From Planctomycetota bacterium (GTDB lineage Bacteria > Planctomycetota > UBA1135 > UBA2386): 64,000 nt of DNA. The DNA lies in contig BJHM01000013.1 in assembly GCA_014192625.1 (NCBI GenBank), positions 36,374 to 100,373 on the forward strand, given 5' to 3'. The notes below the pieces were generated by a model. That model made no database searches. It worked only from the letters and a program-made list of their open reading frames with translations, and was not told the DNA's origin. This document shows, piece after piece, positions 17,208 through 26,284 of this stretch; positions within the stretch are counted from its first letter, which is position 1; every line of letters starts with the position of its first letter. Made by a program: the position numbers and the translations under genes.

Positions 17208-18490
17208 TTCGGATCTACTTCGTCGGCCCACAACTGCGACCATTCTTGTCGGCGCCGGATCAGCGTGACCGCGGCACCATCAACCAGAACTTCGGCTGGC
17301 AGGCGCCTTGTATTGTAGTTGGAAGCCATAGAAAAACCGTACGCGCCCGCGCCGAGCACCGCAATCCGCTCGCCTGCAGCGAGCGACGGCAGCGCCCGGC
17401 GGCGGCCAAGAAAGTCCCCGCTCTCGCAAACTGGCCCAACTACATCCACCTCTTGCGTGGCACGATCCGGCGATCGCACCGGCGCGATGGGATGCTCGGC
17501 GCCATAGAGAGCCGGTCGCACGAGGTCATTCATCGCCGCGTCCGCCAGCAAGAAGTTCGTGCCACCTGCCTGCTTGCTGCCAATCACCGTGCTGACCAGC
17601 ACACCTGCATCGCCAACCAGAAAGCGGCCCGGTTCGAGCACCGGCGTGAGTCCCCGCGCAGCGAGCCTCGGCAAGAGCGCAGCGGCGACGGCGGTGACAT
17701 CGAGCGCGTCACCTTTTCCGTAAGCGATGCCAAAGCCACCGCCAAGATCGTAGTGACGGATGCCGCGACGACGCACCTCTGCACCATCAAGGAATGCTTC
17801 GACAACATCAAACGCGCGAACATATGGCTCAAAGTTGCGCAATTGACTGCCGAGGTGAACGTGATAGCCGCAGAGTTCGAGCGCCGAATCGGCTGCGATC
17901 TGCTCGACAACGGCACCAGCCTTTGCCATCGCCACGCCAAACTTGGAATCGGCGCACGCGGTGGCAGTGTAGGCGTGAGTATCCACAGCGATACCGGGAT
18001 TGAGCCGCAGAGAGACCGGCACGCGCACACCGCTTGCGCGACCAGCGGCGGCTAGCAATGACAGTTCGTGCGGCGATTCGACATGGAACGCGCGCACAGA
18101 AGAGCGCACCGCAGCCTCGATTTCCCAACGCTCCTTGGCGACGCCTGCAAACACGGCTCTTTGCGCGTCGATGCCCGCAGCTAAGAGCCGTAGCAATTCA
18201 CCGCCGCTGACTAGGTCAAAGTCCGCTCCGAGCGCGGCAAGTCTCTGCAATAAGGTGCGATTACCGTTGGCCTTCACGGCGTAGCAGATCTCAGCACTTG
18301 GACCAAACGCGCGGCGCAGCAATGCGAAGCGTTCGCGAATCGTCGCCCACGAATAGACGTAGAGCGGCGTGCCAAAGCGAGTAGCTAGTTGATCAAGCGA
18401 CTGCCCTTCACAACACAACACGCCATCGAGGTAGTGCACGTGATCCGTGCCAGCACCTGCACACGGATGGCGCAACGGCAGCGCGTGCAT
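17204..18490 (-). CDS. lysA: Diaminopimelate decarboxylase
   Basis: 428 residues from the ATG at 18490, eight bases after the sigma-factor stop; a longer frame would run into that gene. It converts meso-diaminopimelate to lysine with pyridoxal phosphate, the last step of lysine synthesis. ICYAVKANGN holds the Lys that forms the Schiff base; YHVHLGSQL, YDLGGGFGIAYG, the LEPGRFLV loop and CESGDFLG (Cys-Glu-Ser at the subunit active site) are the fold III decarboxylase motifs. The product overlaps the downstream lipoprotein start by four bases. Placement directly behind a FliA-type sigma factor is unusual. Confidence 0.95.
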   Translation of the reverse strand: MHALPLRHPCAGAGTDHVHYLDGVLCCEGQSLDQLATRFGTPLYVYSWATIRERFALLRRAFGPSAEICYAVKANGNRTLLQRLAALGADFDLVSGGELLRLLAAGIDAQRAVFAGVAKERWEIEAAVRSSVRAFHVESPHELSLLAAAGRASGVRVPVSLRLNPGIAVDTHAYTATACADSKFGVAMAKAGAVVEQIAADSALELCGYHVHLGSQLRNFEPYVRAFDVVEAFLDGAEVRRRGIRHYDLGGGFGIAYGKGDALDVTAVAAALLPRLAARGLTPVLEPGRFLVGDAGVLVSTVIGSKQAGGTNFLLADAAMNDLVRPALYGAEHPIAPVRSPDRATQEVDVVGPVCESGDFLGRRRALPSLAAGERIAVLGAGAYGFSMASNYNTRRLPAEVLVDGAAVTLIRRRQEWSQLWADEVDPK

Positions 18491-18498
18491 GCCGTGAC

Positions 18499-19293
18499 TC
18501 AGACGGCCAGCGCCGCGAGCCGGTTCTTCAACCGATCGAGCACGCGGCCATGAATCTGGCAGATGCGCGCGGCGGAAAGACGCAGGCGCTTGGCCACTTC
18601 CTTGCCACTCATCCCCTCCAGGTAGTGCAACTGCAGCACCTTCCACTCGATCGGATCAAGGCTCTGGCGAATCTTTATCAGAATCTCCTGACGATGAATC
18701 GACTCGATCGGCGACTCGACCCCTTCGTCAGGCAAGCGGTCCATCGCGTCATCTTCACTGCCATCCTCATCAAAAGGGCTGGCCGGCACCTGTGCTTTTC
18801 GTTCGAGCCGAGTCTGATAATCGCGCTGCAATCGCTCGATGCTGACGCCCAATTCCGCCGCCAATTCATGTTCGTCCGGTTCGCGCGACAGAACAGTGCG
18901 CAAACGCGACAGCGCATCCTCGCGCTCACGCAATCGGCGCCGACACAGACGTGGCAACCAATCCATCGTGCGCAGTTCATCCAGCATCGCGCCGCGCACG
19001 CGAATCCGCATGAAGCCGAGAAACTGATCGCATCGCTCTGGTTCGTATTTGTCGATGGCCTGGATCAGGCCCCAAATGCCGGCATGCACAAGGTCTTGCG
19101 CATCAACCGAAGGCGGCAGTCTTAGCGCCAGCCGATGAGCCATGCTCTCAACGAGACCGCGGTGGCGCTCTACCAGCTTGTCGCGCAGCGCCACATTGTG
19201 GCGGCGACGATAGCGACGCAACAACTCCTCGGTTGTCACGATTGCCGTCACCGGGCGGACCTGACCTGAAACGTCGTCGGTTTGCATTCGCAT
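18499..19293 (-). CDS. FliA/WhiG-type sigma-70 family factor
   Basis: 264 residues from the ATG at 19293 (an ATG two codons later is equally possible). Region 2 is clear: ELLRRYRRRHNVALRDKLVERHRGLV, then DLVHAGIWGLIQAIDKYEPE and FLGFMRIRVRGAMLDELR, the FliA pattern with RVRGAMLDELR. Region 3 and region 4 (LDPIEWKVLQLHYLEGMSGKEVAKRLRL, then RICQIHGRVLDRLK) follow. Such factors direct RNA polymerase to flagellar or developmental promoters. No flagellar or anti-sigma gene is in the window. It heads an operon with lysA. An octamer repeat tract lies about 210 bases upstream of its start. Confidence 0.9.
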   Translation of the reverse strand: MRMQTDDVSGQVRPVTAIVTTEELLRRYRRRHNVALRDKLVERHRGLVESMAHRLALRLPPSVDAQDLVHAGIWGLIQAIDKYEPERCDQFLGFMRIRVRGAMLDELRTMDWLPRLCRRRLREREDALSRLRTVLSREPDEHELAAELGVSIERLQRDYQTRLERKAQVPASPFDEDGSEDDAMDRLPDEGVESPIESIHRQEILIKIRQSLDPIEWKVLQLHYLEGMSGKEVAKRLRLSAARICQIHGRVLDRLKNRLAALAV

Positions 19294-19896
19294 CCGATCA
19301 GCGACGCGGCACTTCACCGTCCACTTCGTTTCGAACACTGTCTGACTAGTGACAGCATTCGAGAAGCTGCGATCTTCGTGCGCGCACACCGCGTGTGCAC
19401 TGCACTCAATCGCATGCGCGGATGAAGCGCTGCATCGAGACAATGGCAAAGCATAGCAATCGACATGCATGAAGTGCAACCGAATGCATGCATGCATTTT
19501 CACTCATCGCACATCACTCATCGCACATCACTCATCGCGCATCGCGCATCGCTCATCGCTCATCGCTCATCGCGCATCGCACATCGCTCATTGCACATCG
19601 CTCATCGCTCATCGCTCATCCCTCATCGCACATCGCACATCACACATCGCACATCGCACATCGCACATCGCGCATCGCACATCGCACATCGCACATCGCA
19701 CATCGCACATCGCACATCGCACATCGCACATCGCACATCGCACATCGCACATCGCACTTTGAACGTTCCCCAACGTGCGCTCGTTGGCCTGCCGCGACAT
19801 TGAGTCCTGCACACCTCCGCAACGACTCTTGCATGCGAACTTCGGCGTAGTCCACTTGCAGCAATCGCGCTGCGTCGCCTGCGACAAAAACCAATA
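19294..19896. other. Upstream region of the sigma factor, containing an octamer tract
   Basis: 603 bases between the ybeY stop and the sigma-factor start, both leftward. The centre is the octanucleotide array described separately. 19294-19500 should hold the sigma-operon promoter; no confident -35/-10 pair was picked. Open frames here are made by the repeat or have no domain. Confidence 0.6.
19501..19757. repeat. Octanucleotide tandem repeat tract (about 31 units)
   Basis: About 255 bases of an 8-bp unit of the form catcgcac, with a left half dominated by catcgctc/catcgcgc variants and a right half that is nearly pure catcgcac. Because 8 is not a multiple of 3, all three rightward frames stay open and give artificial Ser-His-Ile-Ala-His-Arg-Thr peptides; the reverse strand gives Cys-Ala-Met-Cys-Asp-Val-Arg ones. 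Confidence 0.97.
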
Positions 19897-20370
19897 TCAG
19901 CTAACGTCATCCACAGAAGCCACATGCAACGCCAAGCCTGCAAGTACGGCCTGCTCCGCGCGCCGCATCCGCAAGCGGTCGCGCTTGTGCACATCGTCGT
20001 AACCACACTGGTGCAGCAAGCCATGCACGATGTAGAGCGCGATTTCGGCGTGCAATGGATGGCCGTGTTCCCGGGCGCGTCGCTTCGCAGTGGTGACACT
20101 GAGCACAATTTCGGCACTCCCGTCGATTTCAAACGAGATCACATCGGTCGGCGTGGGGTCGGCAAGAAACTGCTCGTGCAAGCGGCCGATTTCCCGATCG
20201 TTGGTCAACAGCAGCGATACCGGCATGGTCTCGCGCCGCGCGAACGCGAGCGTGGCGCGCACAACTTTGCGTAGGAAAGTAATCTTGCTGCGAGGCCGGC
20301 CTCGATCGAGCACCGCCAACTGCAGCGGCGCTATTGCCCCGCTGCGTGGCCGCCGCACCTTGCTCGTCAC
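19897..20370 (-). CDS. ybeY: Endoribonuclease YbeY (rRNA maturation factor)
   Basis: 157 residues from a GTG at 20370 that overlaps the phoH stop (GTGA), so translation is probably coupled. TDVISFEID and ALYIVHGLLHQCGYDD are the UPF0054 motifs; the two first zinc-binding His are present. The third ligand, His in GYDH of E. coli and Bacillus, is Asp here, with a His two residues later. Asp at or next to this place is also seen in some other phyla, so activity is likely kept. YbeY acts in 16S rRNA 3'-end maturation and ribosome quality control. The phoH-ybeY pair is widely conserved. Confidence 0.9.
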   Translation of the reverse strand: MTSKVRRPRSGAIAPLQLAVLDRGRPRSKITFLRKVVRATLAFARRETMPVSLLLTNDREIGRLHEQFLADPTPTDVISFEIDGSAEIVLSVTTAKRRAREHGHPLHAEIALYIVHGLLHQCGYDDVHKRDRLRMRRAEQAVLAGLALHVASVDDVS

Positions 20371-21347
20371 TGCCGCGCTGGGCGGTTGCCGTGATCGCCG
20401 TATGCAACGACGATGCGGCTTACCACTGGGTGTCGCACTACGTCGCCCGCATCGAGATGCACAATGCCGATGCCAGGCGTACCTTCGAGGCGGCGCACCG
20501 CGTCCCCAAGGCCCGAAGTCACGTGCAACGGCAGATCGCACTGCGACGGGTCGCCCGTGACGACCATGCGCGAGCCTTCGCCGAGCCGCGTCAAGAACAT
20601 CAGCATCTGGGTGACCGTTGTATTCTGCGCCTCGTCGAGGATCACAAACGAACGATTGAGCGTGCGGCCTCGCATGTAGGCCAACGGGCACACCTCGACG
20701 ACATCGCTTTCGAGCCAACGAGTGCGCGTGCGCGGGTCGAGCAGGTCCTGCAAGGCGTCATACATTGGCCGCAGATACGGATCGATCTTGGCCTGAAAGT
20801 CACCTGGCAGGAAGCCGAGCTTCTCGCCCGCCTCGACGGCGGGCCTCACTAGCACGATGCGCCGCACAAAGCCGCGCTTCATCGCATCAATCGCCTGCGC
20901 CACGGCGAGGTAGGTCTTGCCAGTGCCAGCCGGGCCAACGGCAATCACAACATCCTCCTGGTCCATCATCTCCAGGTAGCGCGTCTGACCGCCGGTCCGC
21001 GCCTTGATCGCGTAGCTCTTGGCCGCGGGCACAGCGAAAGCACCGGGTAAAAGCCCATGGGCGGCGGCATCCGCAATCTCGGCGGGCACTCCCGAGCGCA
21101 ACCGTTGCGCCACATCTTGCGTCGTGAGTTTGCGACCCGAACGCAACGCATGCAGGCTGTCCTCAAGCACGTGTTGCACTGTTTGCACATGCTGCGGATC
21201 ACCCAGCAGTCGCAAGCTGCCATCGCGCACCAGAACGGAGACTCCATGCAGCTCGCGGATCAACCGCGCATTGCTGTCGAGCGGCCCAAGCAGGATCCGC
21301 GCTTCCTCTACCGACTGGACGGGGATCTGGAGGTCAGCTTCGCTCAA
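20367..21347 (-). CDS. phoH: PhoH family ATPase
   Basis: 326 residues. An N-terminal KH-like segment (DNARLIRELHGVSVLVRDGSLRLLG has the expected pattern) precedes the P-loop GPAGTGKT at 138-145 and Walker B FVILDEAQN, with RGRTLNRSF before it and VVTGDPSQCDLP after it. These are hallmarks of the PhoH/PhoL NTPase, a probable RNA helicase-type ATPase that is co-inherited with YbeY. Its stop overlaps the ybeY start. No pho-box was sought or claimed. Length is normal for the family. Confidence 0.95.
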   Translation of the reverse strand: MSEADLQIPVQSVEEARILLGPLDSNARLIRELHGVSVLVRDGSLRLLGDPQHVQTVQHVLEDSLHALRSGRKLTTQDVAQRLRSGVPAEIADAAAHGLLPGAFAVPAAKSYAIKARTGGQTRYLEMMDQEDVVIAVGPAGTGKTYLAVAQAIDAMKRGFVRRIVLVRPAVEAGEKLGFLPGDFQAKIDPYLRPMYDALQDLLDPRTRTRWLESDVVEVCPLAYMRGRTLNRSFVILDEAQNTTVTQMLMFLTRLGEGSRMVVTGDPSQCDLPLHVTSGLGDAVRRLEGTPGIGIVHLDAGDVVRHPVVSRIVVAYGDHGNRPARQ

Positions 21348-21539
21348 GGTGTTTTGTTATCGAGCACGAATCATCATGACTCGGCAGGACATTCTTCGAT
21401 GGTCCGAGAATCGCCCCCCCGCAGCAAGCTTCTTGCCGCTGCGAAAGGCCATCGCCGGCGGAAAAAGTCGCCCCGAGTTTCGCCGCGCAGGCAATTACCA
21501 AGGGCACACAGGGCATCCCTCGCAGCCGTCGGACCGCAA

Positions 21540-22412
21540 TCAGCCAAGCTGATCGCGAATCAGCAACTGCAACCGGCGGCGAGCGTCCGGAGTGATGGCC
21601 GCACTGCTGGTCATCACTGCATGCTGCATGCAGCCCTTTGCCGAAATCGCTGTCGGCGCGGCGCCGATCATGCGGGCAGTTTCGCGAACGGTGCGCTGCG
21701 CGAGATCGGCATTCTGCCGAACTACGGCGAGCACCTTGCTGACATCAACATCGCCTTCCGCCTCGTGCCAGCAGTCAAAGTCCGTGACCAGCGCAAGCGT
21801 GGCGTAGGCAAGCTCCGCTTCGCGCGCGAGCTTGGCCTCCTGCAGGTTGGTCATGCCAATCACGTCCACGCCCCAGTGGCGATACATCCGCGACTCGGCG
21901 CGAGTCGAGAAATGCGGTCCCTCCATGCACAGGTAGATGCCACGGTCGTGCACCGTTGCTCCCGCCGAGCGCGCGGCCTGCAGAGTGATCTTGCGCAACG
22001 GCTCCCAGATCGGGTCCGCAAAGTGCGCATGCGCAACACAGCCGTCGCTGAAGAACGTCGATTCCTGCGTGCGGCCGCGCGTGCGGTCGATGAACTGGTC
22101 CACCATCACGAAGTGACCCGGTTGCAGCTCGGCCTTCATCGAGCCGACCGCCGAAATGCCGAGCACGCACTCCATTCCAAGCTGCTTCATCGCATGCAGG
22201 TTGGCGCGAAACGGCAACTCATGCGGCGCGATCAGATGGCCGCGGCCATGACGCGGCAAGAACGCCATGCGCACGCCAAACATCGTGCCCGTGATGAATG
22301 CATCGGATGGCGCGCCGAACGGAGTCTCTATCTTGACCTCTTTGCGGTTCTCCAACTCGGGAAGGTCATAGATGCCTGAACCACCGATGATGCCAAGCGT
22401 GCGTTCACTCAT
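21540..22412 (-). CDS. mtnP: S-methyl-5'-thioadenosine phosphorylase
   Basis: 290 residues from the ATG at 22412, which overlaps the truD stop (ATGA). GIIGGSGIYDLPEL, FLPRHGRGHLIAPHELPFRAN, ISAVGSMKAELQPGHFVMVDQFIDRT and CMEGPHFSTRAES are the MTAP signatures, including the phosphate-binding Ser/Gly loop and the Arg-His pair. MTNLQEAKLAREAELAYATLALVTDFDCWH follows. It splits methylthioadenosine to adenine and methylthioribose-1-phosphate in methionine salvage. Grouping with two pseudouridine synthases may only reflect compact packing. A 192-base gap without a gene separates it from phoH. Confidence 0.95.
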   Translation of the reverse strand: MSERTLGIIGGSGIYDLPELENRKEVKIETPFGAPSDAFITGTMFGVRMAFLPRHGRGHLIAPHELPFRANLHAMKQLGMECVLGISAVGSMKAELQPGHFVMVDQFIDRTRGRTQESTFFSDGCVAHAHFADPIWEPLRKITLQAARSAGATVHDRGIYLCMEGPHFSTRAESRMYRHWGVDVIGMTNLQEAKLAREAELAYATLALVTDFDCWHEAEGDVDVSKVLAVVRQNADLAQRTVRETARMIGAAPTAISAKGCMQHAVMTSSAAITPDARRRLQLLIRDQLG

Positions 22413-23692
22413 TCGGACTGATCCTCGTCGTCTCGTTGTTGCCACGGCGCTGGCGGCAGCCGTTCGCGCGGCACATAACCACGACGCGGGCTGCGCTCGC
22501 CATCGGGGCCTTCGGTGCGGGCATAGAACGGCGGCGCAAACAGGCGCTTTAACAACATGGTCGCGTACGACCCGCGCGGCAGCGCAAACGAAAGCGTGGC
22601 CATGACGCGCCCTTCGTGCATTTCATCCGGCGCGATCCGCACATCGCCCATCTCTTCGGGCTTTACCAGCACCGCGCGCGGCTCTTCGCGCCAGATCATG
22701 CCCGGCACCGTGTTCTCGAGAAAATCGTTGCGCCGCAGGCCAGCGTATTCCATCTCTGCGATCATCGCGTTGCGGAACGGCTCACTACCGCCACCGCCCT
22801 CGGGGCCATACATCGGCGTCTCCATCGCCAACAGCTTCTCTTCACGGTCGGGCTCAAGATACTTCCACGCCAAGAAGTCGCCACCAAGAGTCGAGATCCG
22901 CAGCCGTTGCGCCGACCCAACGCCACCACGCAACAACCGACTCACCGCGCGATTCCACAAAAACGACTGGTAGGCAAACGCGTGGATCACGCGCTGGCGC
23001 AACGGCAAGAACTCGATCGCGCCGCGAAAATCGCCAGGCCGCGCGTTCAGGTGCGCGAACATCGGCTCGTAGACCGGGCCGCGCGCAAAGCGCGCACACG
23101 TCTCCCACTCGCCCCAGTAACGCTGTAGCGACTGCTTCAGCTTGACGTCGCCGGTGATCGCGCGCGGCGATGGCGTAGCAACGAGCTGCTGCAGTGCATG
23201 TTCGTATTCACCGCGCAGGATTTGCAGCATCGGGAAACCCTGGCCGTGGCGCAGGCAGCCGAAGCGCTGGTCGTCGAAATAATTCGGAAACCCGGTCTTT
23301 TGCAGCGACGGCATGTTGCGGCGCAACATCGCCGCCTCGGTCGGCAACAGATCACGCACGACGATCGTGAACGCGTTGCCGCGACTCATGCGGCTCTTGA
23401 TTGGCTCACTGCAGCGACCGACCGGCTTCAGCCTTAGCCCCGGCCGTTCCAACTCACAGGCACGACCAACGATGCTGATGTATTGATCCGTAACGGCCTG
23501 CCGGTCCTTCAAGCCCGCATACGCGATCCGGCTGCGGTCCAAGTCCAACGCGCGCACCAACATGCTGAGCGCTTCTGGCGTCGACAGCTTCTCCTTGCGC
23601 AACAGGTGGACGTAGTGCTCCCCAGTCGGGTTCGAAGGGAAATCCAACAGTTCACGCACACGAAAATCAGCAGGCACGGTCTTGAGTCGCAT
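22409..23692 (-). CDS. truD: tRNA pseudouridine synthase D
   Basis: 427 residues. AGLKDRQAVTDQ at 59-70 is the TruD motif with catalytic Asp 63 (Asp80 in E. coli). GNAFTIVVRDL, GFPNYFDDQRFG and the late FQSF-equivalent HAFAYQSFLWNRAVS are also typical. E. coli TruD makes pseudouridine 13 in tRNA-Glu; a tRNA-Glu gene happens to lie 5 kb away. The C-terminal 35 residues are a charged Arg/Pro/Glu-rich tail. Its ATG follows the stop of the RluA-like gene with no base between (TAGATG), and its own stop overlaps mtnP. Confidence 0.95.
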   Translation of the reverse strand: MRLKTVPADFRVRELLDFPSNPTGEHYVHLLRKEKLSTPEALSMLVRALDLDRSRIAYAGLKDRQAVTDQYISIVGRACELERPGLRLKPVGRCSEPIKSRMSRGNAFTIVVRDLLPTEAAMLRRNMPSLQKTGFPNYFDDQRFGCLRHGQGFPMLQILRGEYEHALQQLVATPSPRAITGDVKLKQSLQRYWGEWETCARFARGPVYEPMFAHLNARPGDFRGAIEFLPLRQRVIHAFAYQSFLWNRAVSRLLRGGVGSAQRLRISTLGGDFLAWKYLEPDREEKLLAMETPMYGPEGGGGSEPFRNAMIAEMEYAGLRRNDFLENTVPGMIWREEPRAVLVKPEEMGDVRIAPDEMHEGRVMATLSFALPRGSYATMLLKRLFAPPFYARTEGPDGERSPRRGYVPRERLPPAPWQQRDDEDQSE

Positions 23693-24631
23693 CTAGGTCC
23701 TAACAGGCTCAGCACGTTCGAGACGCGTGAGTGCAGTTTGCAAATCGTCTGGCAGCGGCGACTCGACAGTGATGTCGGTGCCGTCGAGGTCGGGAAAACC
23801 AATCCGAGCAGCATGCAAAAACGTGCGCTCCAAAAGCGCCCGTTCGCGTACGCCGCGGCGGAGTTTGTAGCCGCGCTTGAGCTCGGACAGGAGCAGCGGC
23901 CGGCCACCGTATAGTTCGTCGGCGATGATCGGATGACCGATGGCGGCTAGGTGGCACCGCAGTTGATGAGTGCGGCCAGTGCGCGGGCGCAACAACAACA
24001 GACTAAAATCGCCGTGCACAGCGGCGACCACGAGATCGGTGCGGGCATCGCTCGCGGTGCGCTCATCGCCTCGCGCCACCACGGTCTTGCCGGCACGCCG
24101 CGGGTCAGGCATCAGCGGCAATTCAATCGTGCGCGATTCGCGCGGCAAGGAACCGTGCACCAGCGCCAAGTATTCTTTATGCACGCGGCCATCGCGCAGC
24201 ATCCGATCAAAATGCTGCGCTGCCAGCAGCCCCTTCCCGAGCACGAGGCAGCCCGAAGTCTCACGGTCGAGCCGATGGACAATCCGCAAGTCTGCATCGC
24301 TGCGCAGCGCGGGCAGCATGGCGTGCACGCTTTGCGCCGTGCCTTGCCGGTTTGGGACCGACAACAGCCCCGCTTGCTTGTCGATCACAAGAAAGCTCGC
24401 CGTCTCGGTGAGCACCGCCGGCAAATCCGCAGTGCCACTGGCAACCTTGCTGGCAAACCCATCCTCTGGCAAGCAGACCTCGACTAGGTCAAAGCCGCGC
24501 AGGCGCACATTCCGCGCTTCGGGCATGCCATTTATGTGCACGCCTTCACCGGCCATGAGTTGGCGCAGAGCCGCACGGCGTATGTGGGGAAACTCCTGCA
24601 CGAGGAAATCCTCGAGCATGGCGCCGTGCAT
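23693..24631 (-). CDS. RluA-family pseudouridine synthase with S4 domain
   Basis: 312 residues from the ATG at 24631; GTG four codons upstream and ATG four codons downstream are alternatives. Residues 1-60 form an S4 RNA-binding domain (LEDFLVQEFPHIRRAALRQLMAGEGVHING). The catalytic domain has IVHRLDRETSGCLVL with the catalytic Asp, KEYLALVHG, and LRPRTGRTHQLRCHLAAIGHPIIADELYGG. The family modifies uridines in 23S rRNA or tRNA; the exact site cannot be told. First gene of a leftward operon with truD and mtnP. Confidence 0.92.
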   Translation of the reverse strand: MHGAMLEDFLVQEFPHIRRAALRQLMAGEGVHINGMPEARNVRLRGFDLVEVCLPEDGFASKVASGTADLPAVLTETASFLVIDKQAGLLSVPNRQGTAQSVHAMLPALRSDADLRIVHRLDRETSGCLVLGKGLLAAQHFDRMLRDGRVHKEYLALVHGSLPRESRTIELPLMPDPRRAGKTVVARGDERTASDARTDLVVAAVHGDFSLLLLRPRTGRTHQLRCHLAAIGHPIIADELYGGRPLLLSELKRGYKLRRGVRERALLERTFLHAARIGFPDLDGTDITVESPLPDDLQTALTRLERAEPVRT

Positions 24632-24886
24632 CGCTCGCGACACGTTCAGAACTGTTCTATCGGGCCTAGGCAAAGGCGGAGCAGAGTAGCGGTTTTGCTG
24701 GCGCAGCGGAAGCGGCCTCCCGCCAAGGCCCCCAGCACAGTGCAGCGCAAATCGCCCATGCCAACGGGGTTCCTGCCCGGCAGTGCCGCAGGATATCCGT
24801 CTGCAATCTGTGCCACGCAATGCCTTCGCTTAGTTCGGACTTCGGCACTTGTCTCCCGCGCGTCCGTCTGCCGATCAAAGCCCACG

Positions 24887-26284
24887 ATGCAGTGTTCCGT
24901 GATTATCCCCTGTTTTGGCGGCGCGGACCTCACCCGCAGCTGCATCGCGAGCCTCCTTCAACAGCGCGGCGAACACGAGTTGGAAATTGTTCTGGTCGAC
25001 AACAAAAACGAGCCGGAAACGAACGCATTGGCGGCTATGCACCCGTGCGTGCGCGTGCTGCCGCAGGCGCAGAACCTTGGCTTCGCCGGCGGCACCAACC
25101 AAGGCATCCGCGCAGCACAGCATCCGTATTTGCTGATGCTCAACAACGACACGCAAGCAGCACCGCACTTGCTCTCGCGGTTGCACGCAGCACTGAGTTC
25201 GGATCCACGCATTGCCTTCGCTGCGCCAGTCAGCAACTTCGTGCGCGGCGAGGCCAAAATCCACGTCGGCTCACGTGGCGCCACAGCAGCCGGCCGCGAC
25301 GAGATCGAAACAGATCTGGCCGCCGAGTCCGGCATGTTGCAGGACCTGGACAACCTGAGCGGCCTGTGCTTGCTCACGCATCGCACGACCCTCGCACAGA
25401 TCGGCCTGTTTGATGAACGCTTTGGCATCGGCAACTTCGAAGACGATGACCTGTCACTGCGGGCGCGCATCGAAGGCTTTCGGCTGGTGATCGCACGCGA
25501 TGCATTTTTGCATCACGAAGGCCATCAGACCTTCAAGCGAATGGGCATCGATCTGAATGCCGAGCTAGCGCTGCGCTACTCACAGTTCGTCGACAAGTGG
25601 CTCGCGGATCCAGCCGGCGGTGCTTGCTTGCACGCCAAACAAAATCTCACCGCCGCCGCAGTGCTCGCCGAGCACGCGCGTCAGGTTCACCCCAAGTGGA
25701 TCGATGCCGATTGGATCCTTGGCCGGTTCTTCGTAGTTACCAAGCAGCACGCAATCGCAGCGCAACATCTGACGAACTTTTTGGCGCATTGCCCAGTGCA
25801 TACCGAAGCAATGATCCTGCTCGGCATGTGCTGGCTCGAACTGCAGCAGTTTTCGCAGGCGCAAAAACTCTGGACCGTGGCGCTCGGCACCTGCCACTTC
25901 GAACAAAAGCAAGCTGCCGACCTGCTGCGTCGGCTCGGCGAACACGCTCGCAGCCGCGGTTTGCTCGATTGCGCCATCGCCAACTTTGAGGACGCGGTGC
26001 AGCAGGATCCGCTGGACGCCAACCTCAGCAACTGGCTCGGTATCGCGCTGCTCGAAGCGCGCGACTTCAAGCGTGCGATCAAAGCACTCGAACGCGCAGC
26101 AGCTGGAGGCTTTGCCCTAGCGCACACCAACCTCGGCATCTGCCACTTCCAGCTCGGCGACAACCAAAAGTCGCTGCACCATTTTGCTGCTGCGAGTGCG
26201 CTGCTGCCCACTGACCCAACCGCACAGGCCAATCTTTTGCAGGCGCAATCCGCATTCGGCTCCGCAGCTGCTAATCTCGGCTGA
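24887..26284 (+). CDS. Family 2 glycosyltransferase with C-terminal TPR-like repeats
   Basis: 465 residues from the ATG at 24887, placed directly before the SVIIPCFGG strand that opens GT2 domains. VLVDNKNEPET, NLGFAGGTNQGI and LMLNNDTQ (metal-binding Asp) followed by FDERFGIGNFEDDDLSLRARIEGF are GT-A fold motifs of rhamnosyl/glycan transferases. From about 235 the chain is helical with TPR-like units (NLSNWLGIALLEARDFKRAIKALERA). It probably transfers sugars in cell-surface glycan synthesis at the inner membrane. It converges with the epimerase gene with a 14-base overlap. The gap to the divergent RluA-like gene is 255 bases and should hold both promoters. Confidence 0.88.
   Translation: MQCSVIIPCFGGADLTRSCIASLLQQRGEHELEIVLVDNKNEPETNALAAMHPCVRVLPQAQNLGFAGGTNQGIRAAQHPYLLMLNNDTQAAPHLLSRLHAALSSDPRIAFAAPVSNFVRGEAKIHVGSRGATAAGRDEIETDLAAESGMLQDLDNLSGLCLLTHRTTLAQIGLFDERFGIGNFEDDDLSLRARIEGFRLVIARDAFLHHEGHQTFKRMGIDLNAELALRYSQFVDKWLADPAGGACLHAKQNLTAAAVLAEHARQVHPKWIDADWILGRFFVVTKQHAIAAQHLTNFLAHCPVHTEAMILLGMCWLELQQFSQAQKLWTVALGTCHFEQKQAADLLRRLGEHARSRGLLDCAIANFEDAVQQDPLDANLSNWLGIALLEARDFKRAIKALERAAAGGFALAHTNLGICHFQLGDNQKSLHHFAAASALLPTDPTAQANLLQAQSAFGSAAANLG

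Noticed and set aside
19501..19757. CRISPR array
   Set aside because: The unit is 8 bp and contiguous, with no spacers of 30-40 bases and no cas genes nearby.
19469..19850. Three overlapping rightward frames and several leftward ones rich in His/Ser or Cys/Asp
   Set aside because: All are produced by the 8-bp repeat, whose period leaves every frame open; they have no independent coding evidence.
21057..22379. 440-residue rightward frame opposite phoH and mtnP
   Set aside because: Covers two well-conserved leftward genes; its product has no domain and unusual His/Arg content.
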